The notes beneath the pieces are model-generated. The model did no database searches and was not told the DNA's origin. It saw nothing but the letters and a program-made list of their open reading frames with translations. Below are positions 22,661-24,500 of a DNA stretch of 24,500 nucleotides, piece by piece. The stretch spans positions 1 to 24,500 of the forward strand of contig JAFZRD010000138.1 in assembly GCA_017620055.1 (NCBI GenBank). Reading direction: 5' to 3'. Numbering within the stretch: position 1 is the stretch's first letter; each line of letters opens with the position of its first letter. The position numbers and the translations under genes were made by a program. Source of the stretch: Lachnospiraceae bacterium. Lineage in GTDB: Bacteria > Bacillota_A > Clostridia > Lachnospirales > Lachnospiraceae.

Positions 22661-24005
22661 AATACTTCTCTTTCAGTATGAAATTAACAAGATCCAATCC
22701 GTTTGATTTTACAATATGTGCCTGTACTTGTAAAGACCCCTCGAGGTCCGAAACGCTCACATTATCAAGGAAAATCTCCTCATCGGCCTTCATCATCGAC
22801 TCGGGAATAAGGATGCTGTCTCCGAGGTATTTGCCGTTAAGCTGGGCAATGATGTCTGCCCCGGTGAGAAGCCCCGCAACGGTGATCCTCTCTCCGAAGA
22901 AATCGTTTCTGATCGCATACACCCTGAACGATACGTTCGGAAACAGGCTGCATATCCTTGAAGTGGCCTTCTCGACATAGTCTTTTGCAAGGACTCCGGT
23001 CACAACCGAGAAGTCGGCCTTATGATCCTCGGGAATGATCTTCCGCGCCTGAATATCGGCCTTCAGTCTGTCATAAGCGCTTTCGTACTCTTCGGACATA
23101 AGACGCAGCATCCCGACACCGTTCTCCAGCTGCGGATAGTCATCGTATTCCTCCGCGGGCGGTATAGGTTTACCCGCGAGGATATAAATCTCATCCGATG
23201 CGTGGGCAAAGTGAATGCCGTGATCCTTCATGGCTTTCTTCTGTATATGCTCGATGATCTCAAGCGTTTCAAGGGCGTCATCCTTATCGACAGGCTCGAG
23301 CGGATACAGTCCTTCCCTGTATTTTGTAAGGCCTACCGGGACAACCGAGACGCTCTGGATGACAGGAGCATACTCAAGAAGGTCGGTAAGGGTTTTTCGC
23401 AGGTTATCACGGTCATTGACGCCTTTGCATAAAACGATCTGTGCGTTCATCGTTATTCCGGCATCGTACAGTGTCCTTATCCTTGCAAGCGCATCCCCGG
23501 CGAAACGGTTATTGAGCATTTTGCACCGAAGGAGCGGATCCGTCGTCTGGACCGAAATGTTTATCGGGCTGAGCCTGTACCTGATTATCCTTGCTATATC
23601 GTGATCGTCCATGTTTGTAAGCGTCACGTAATTACCCTGAAGGAATGACAGTCTCGAATCATCATCCTTGAAGTAGAGAGTATCGCGCATCCCTTTCGGC
23701 ATCTGGTCTATGAAGCAGAATATGCACTTGTTGCGGCAGCTCCTGTAATCATCCATCAGACCGGATTCGAACTCTATCCCCAGATCCTCGTCCTCGTCCT
23801 TCTCGATCTCAAGCTCCCACTCCTCGCCGTCGGGTTTTTCCACAACAACGGTAAGCTCCTCGCTCTGAATGAAGAATCTGTAATCAAACACATCCTCCAC
23901 GGGCTGTCCGTCAATATAAAGAAGAGCATCACCGACTTCGACACCCATTTCGTCGGCAATGCTTCCCTTTTCTACTTTTACTATTAAGTGAACTTTTTTT
24001 TCCAT
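22653..24005 (-). CDS. Radical SAM/PDZ protein of the DUF512 family
   Basis: The product has 450 residues. An N-terminal PDZ-like domain (about 1-60; KGSIADEMGVEVGD) is followed by a radical-SAM core with a CxxxCxxC motif at C90, C94 and C97 (CRNKCIFC), which would bind a 4Fe-4S cluster. The C-terminal DUF512 region (about 290-430) includes TVAGLLTGADI and ILIPESMM. The family is usually found beside der in Firmicutes. Its reaction has not been established to my knowledge. The ATG follows the TAG stop of the dUTPase gene with no gap. The ribosome site (GGTAGG) is poor and very close, so reinitiation after the upstream stop is likely. Codons 2-4 lie in a run of eight A. Confidence 0.9.
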   Translation of the reverse strand: MEKKVHLIVKVEKGSIADEMGVEVGDALLYIDGQPVEDVFDYRFFIQSEELTVVVEKPDGEEWELEIEKDEDEDLGIEFESGLMDDYRSCRNKCIFCFIDQMPKGMRDTLYFKDDDSRLSFLQGNYVTLTNMDDHDIARIIRYRLSPINISVQTTDPLLRCKMLNNRFAGDALARIRTLYDAGITMNAQIVLCKGVNDRDNLRKTLTDLLEYAPVIQSVSVVPVGLTKYREGLYPLEPVDKDDALETLEIIEHIQKKAMKDHGIHFAHASDEIYILAGKPIPPAEEYDDYPQLENGVGMLRLMSEEYESAYDRLKADIQARKIIPEDHKADFSVVTGVLAKDYVEKATSRICSLFPNVSFRVYAIRNDFFGERITVAGLLTGADIIAQLNGKYLGDSILIPESMMKADEEIFLDNVSVSDLEGSLQVQAHIVKSNGLDLVNFILKEKYYE

Positions 24006-24500
24006 CTACCTACCGTCAGTACTGCCAAAGCCCCCGTTTCTTGCATCAGTGACTTCATCATCTTCGGTGATACCGTACGGCATGAAAACACCCTGTGCAA
24101 ATCCGCCGCCGGCAGCAACTTCAACAGTTCTGCCCTCGTTTGAATCGTTCGTTATCTTGATGAAAATGTGACCCTCGTTATCGGAGTCGTAGTAATCACT
24201 GTCGATCACACCGACTGTATTGTTAAGCTGCATACGGAACTTGAATCCGAGGCCGCTCCTGGGAAAGATCATAAGCACCCAGTCACGGTCCATCTTCGCT
24301 CTTATACCGGTCGGGATCTTGACAGTCTGTCCCGGTTCAAGCTTTATATCCACCGGCGTATGAAAATCATATCCGGCTGAACCGGCCGTGGCACGCTTCG
24401 GTAGCTCTATCGAATCATAGACTCTCCTTACCTCTTCATCGGTACCGCCGAAGTCATCCTTATATGCTCCGGCAAACTGCTCGTAACTGACTTTTTCAAA
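24006..24500 (-). CDS. dut: dUTP diphosphatase (dUTPase), 5' end beyond window
   Basis: 164 codons plus stop are present, open at the right edge. The frame continues through the GTG at 24353 to the edge, so an internal start there is not needed. All five trimeric-dUTPase motifs are visible in order: ATAGSAGYDF, PRSGLGFK, GVIDSDYYDSDNEG, GGGFAQGVF and the C-terminal RNGGFGSTD arm. The enzyme hydrolyses dUTP to dUMP and PPi, keeping uracil out of DNA and feeding thymidylate synthesis. About 38 residues precede motif 1 in the window (beginning FEKVSYEQFAGAY), longer than in compact dUTPases. The TAG stop touches the ATG of the radical-SAM gene. Confidence 0.92.
   Translation of the reverse strand, partial: FEKVSYEQFAGAYKDDFGGTDEEVRRVYDSIELPKRATAGSAGYDFHTPVDIKLEPGQTVKIPTGIRAKMDRDWVLMIFPRSGLGFKFRMQLNNTVGVIDSDYYDSDNEGHIFIKITNDSNEGRTVEVAAGGGFAQGVFMPYGITEDDEVTDARNGGFGSTDGR

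Noticed and set aside
24006..24353. dUTPase starting at the internal GTG 24353
   Set aside because: The essential motif 1 (ATAGSAGYDF) lies upstream in the same open frame, so the gene begins beyond the window.

Overview
This looks like a chromosomal window from a Gram-positive Clostridia-type bacterium, most likely a Lachnospiraceae relative. The reasons are strong AGGAGG-type Shine-Dalgarno sites, moderate G+C judged by eye, the gene order radical-SAM/DUF512 - der - plsY - gpsA, a divergent ATP-type PEP carboxykinase, and CheY/CheC-type signalling. Taxon is an inference only. There are no rRNA or tRNA genes, no insertion sequences, no CRISPR array and no phage genes. Coding density is very high, and the longest gene-free stretch is about 160 bases.

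Left edge (1-2939, minus strand): the 5' part of a PEP carboxykinase-like gene has its own sigma-A-like promoter, buried in the end of the upstream gene. That upstream gene encodes an M24B aminopeptidase P and follows deoC (deoxyribose-phosphate aldolase) with an 8-bp overlap. Between deoC and the next gene lies a divergent promoter region.

Plus-strand island (about 2985-4020): a two-gene operon encodes a stand-alone CheY-type receiver and a small CheC/CheX-like protein. A promoter precedes it and a rho-independent terminator follows it. The terminator lies inside a larger inverted repeat at the convergent junction with thrC.

Long minus-strand run (24500 down to 4099): 18 genes have gaps of at most about 44 bp, and many overlap. 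In transcription order they are: dUTPase (5' end off-window), radical-SAM PDZ/DUF512 protein, der, plsY, gpsA, a MoxR-type AAA ATPase, a VWA/CoxE-like protein, an HD-GYP response regulator, two membrane hybrid histidine kinases, purine nucleoside phosphorylase, a BMP/PnrA-type nucleoside-binding lipoprotein, cytidine deaminase, an MTA/SAH-deaminase-like amidohydrolase, a membrane-anchored MutS-like ATPase, RNase HI, an unannotated 53-residue membrane protein, and threonine synthase. It may be several transcription units read through one another. No convincing internal promoter or terminator was found.

The most interesting part is 9663-17544. A c-di-GMP phosphodiesterase-type regulator and two hybrid kinases are chained by 8- and 4-bp overlaps to a purine phosphorylase and a nucleoside-binding lipoprotein. 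The first kinase has intact ATP-binding motifs but no HPt domain. The second has eroded ATP-binding motifs but does carry an HPt domain. This suggests a split phosphorelay tied to extracellular nucleoside status, which has not been demonstrated. Other points for a second look are the membrane MutS-like protein, the small membrane protein coupled to thrC, the CheC-like motif variant, and the nested terminator/inverted repeat.
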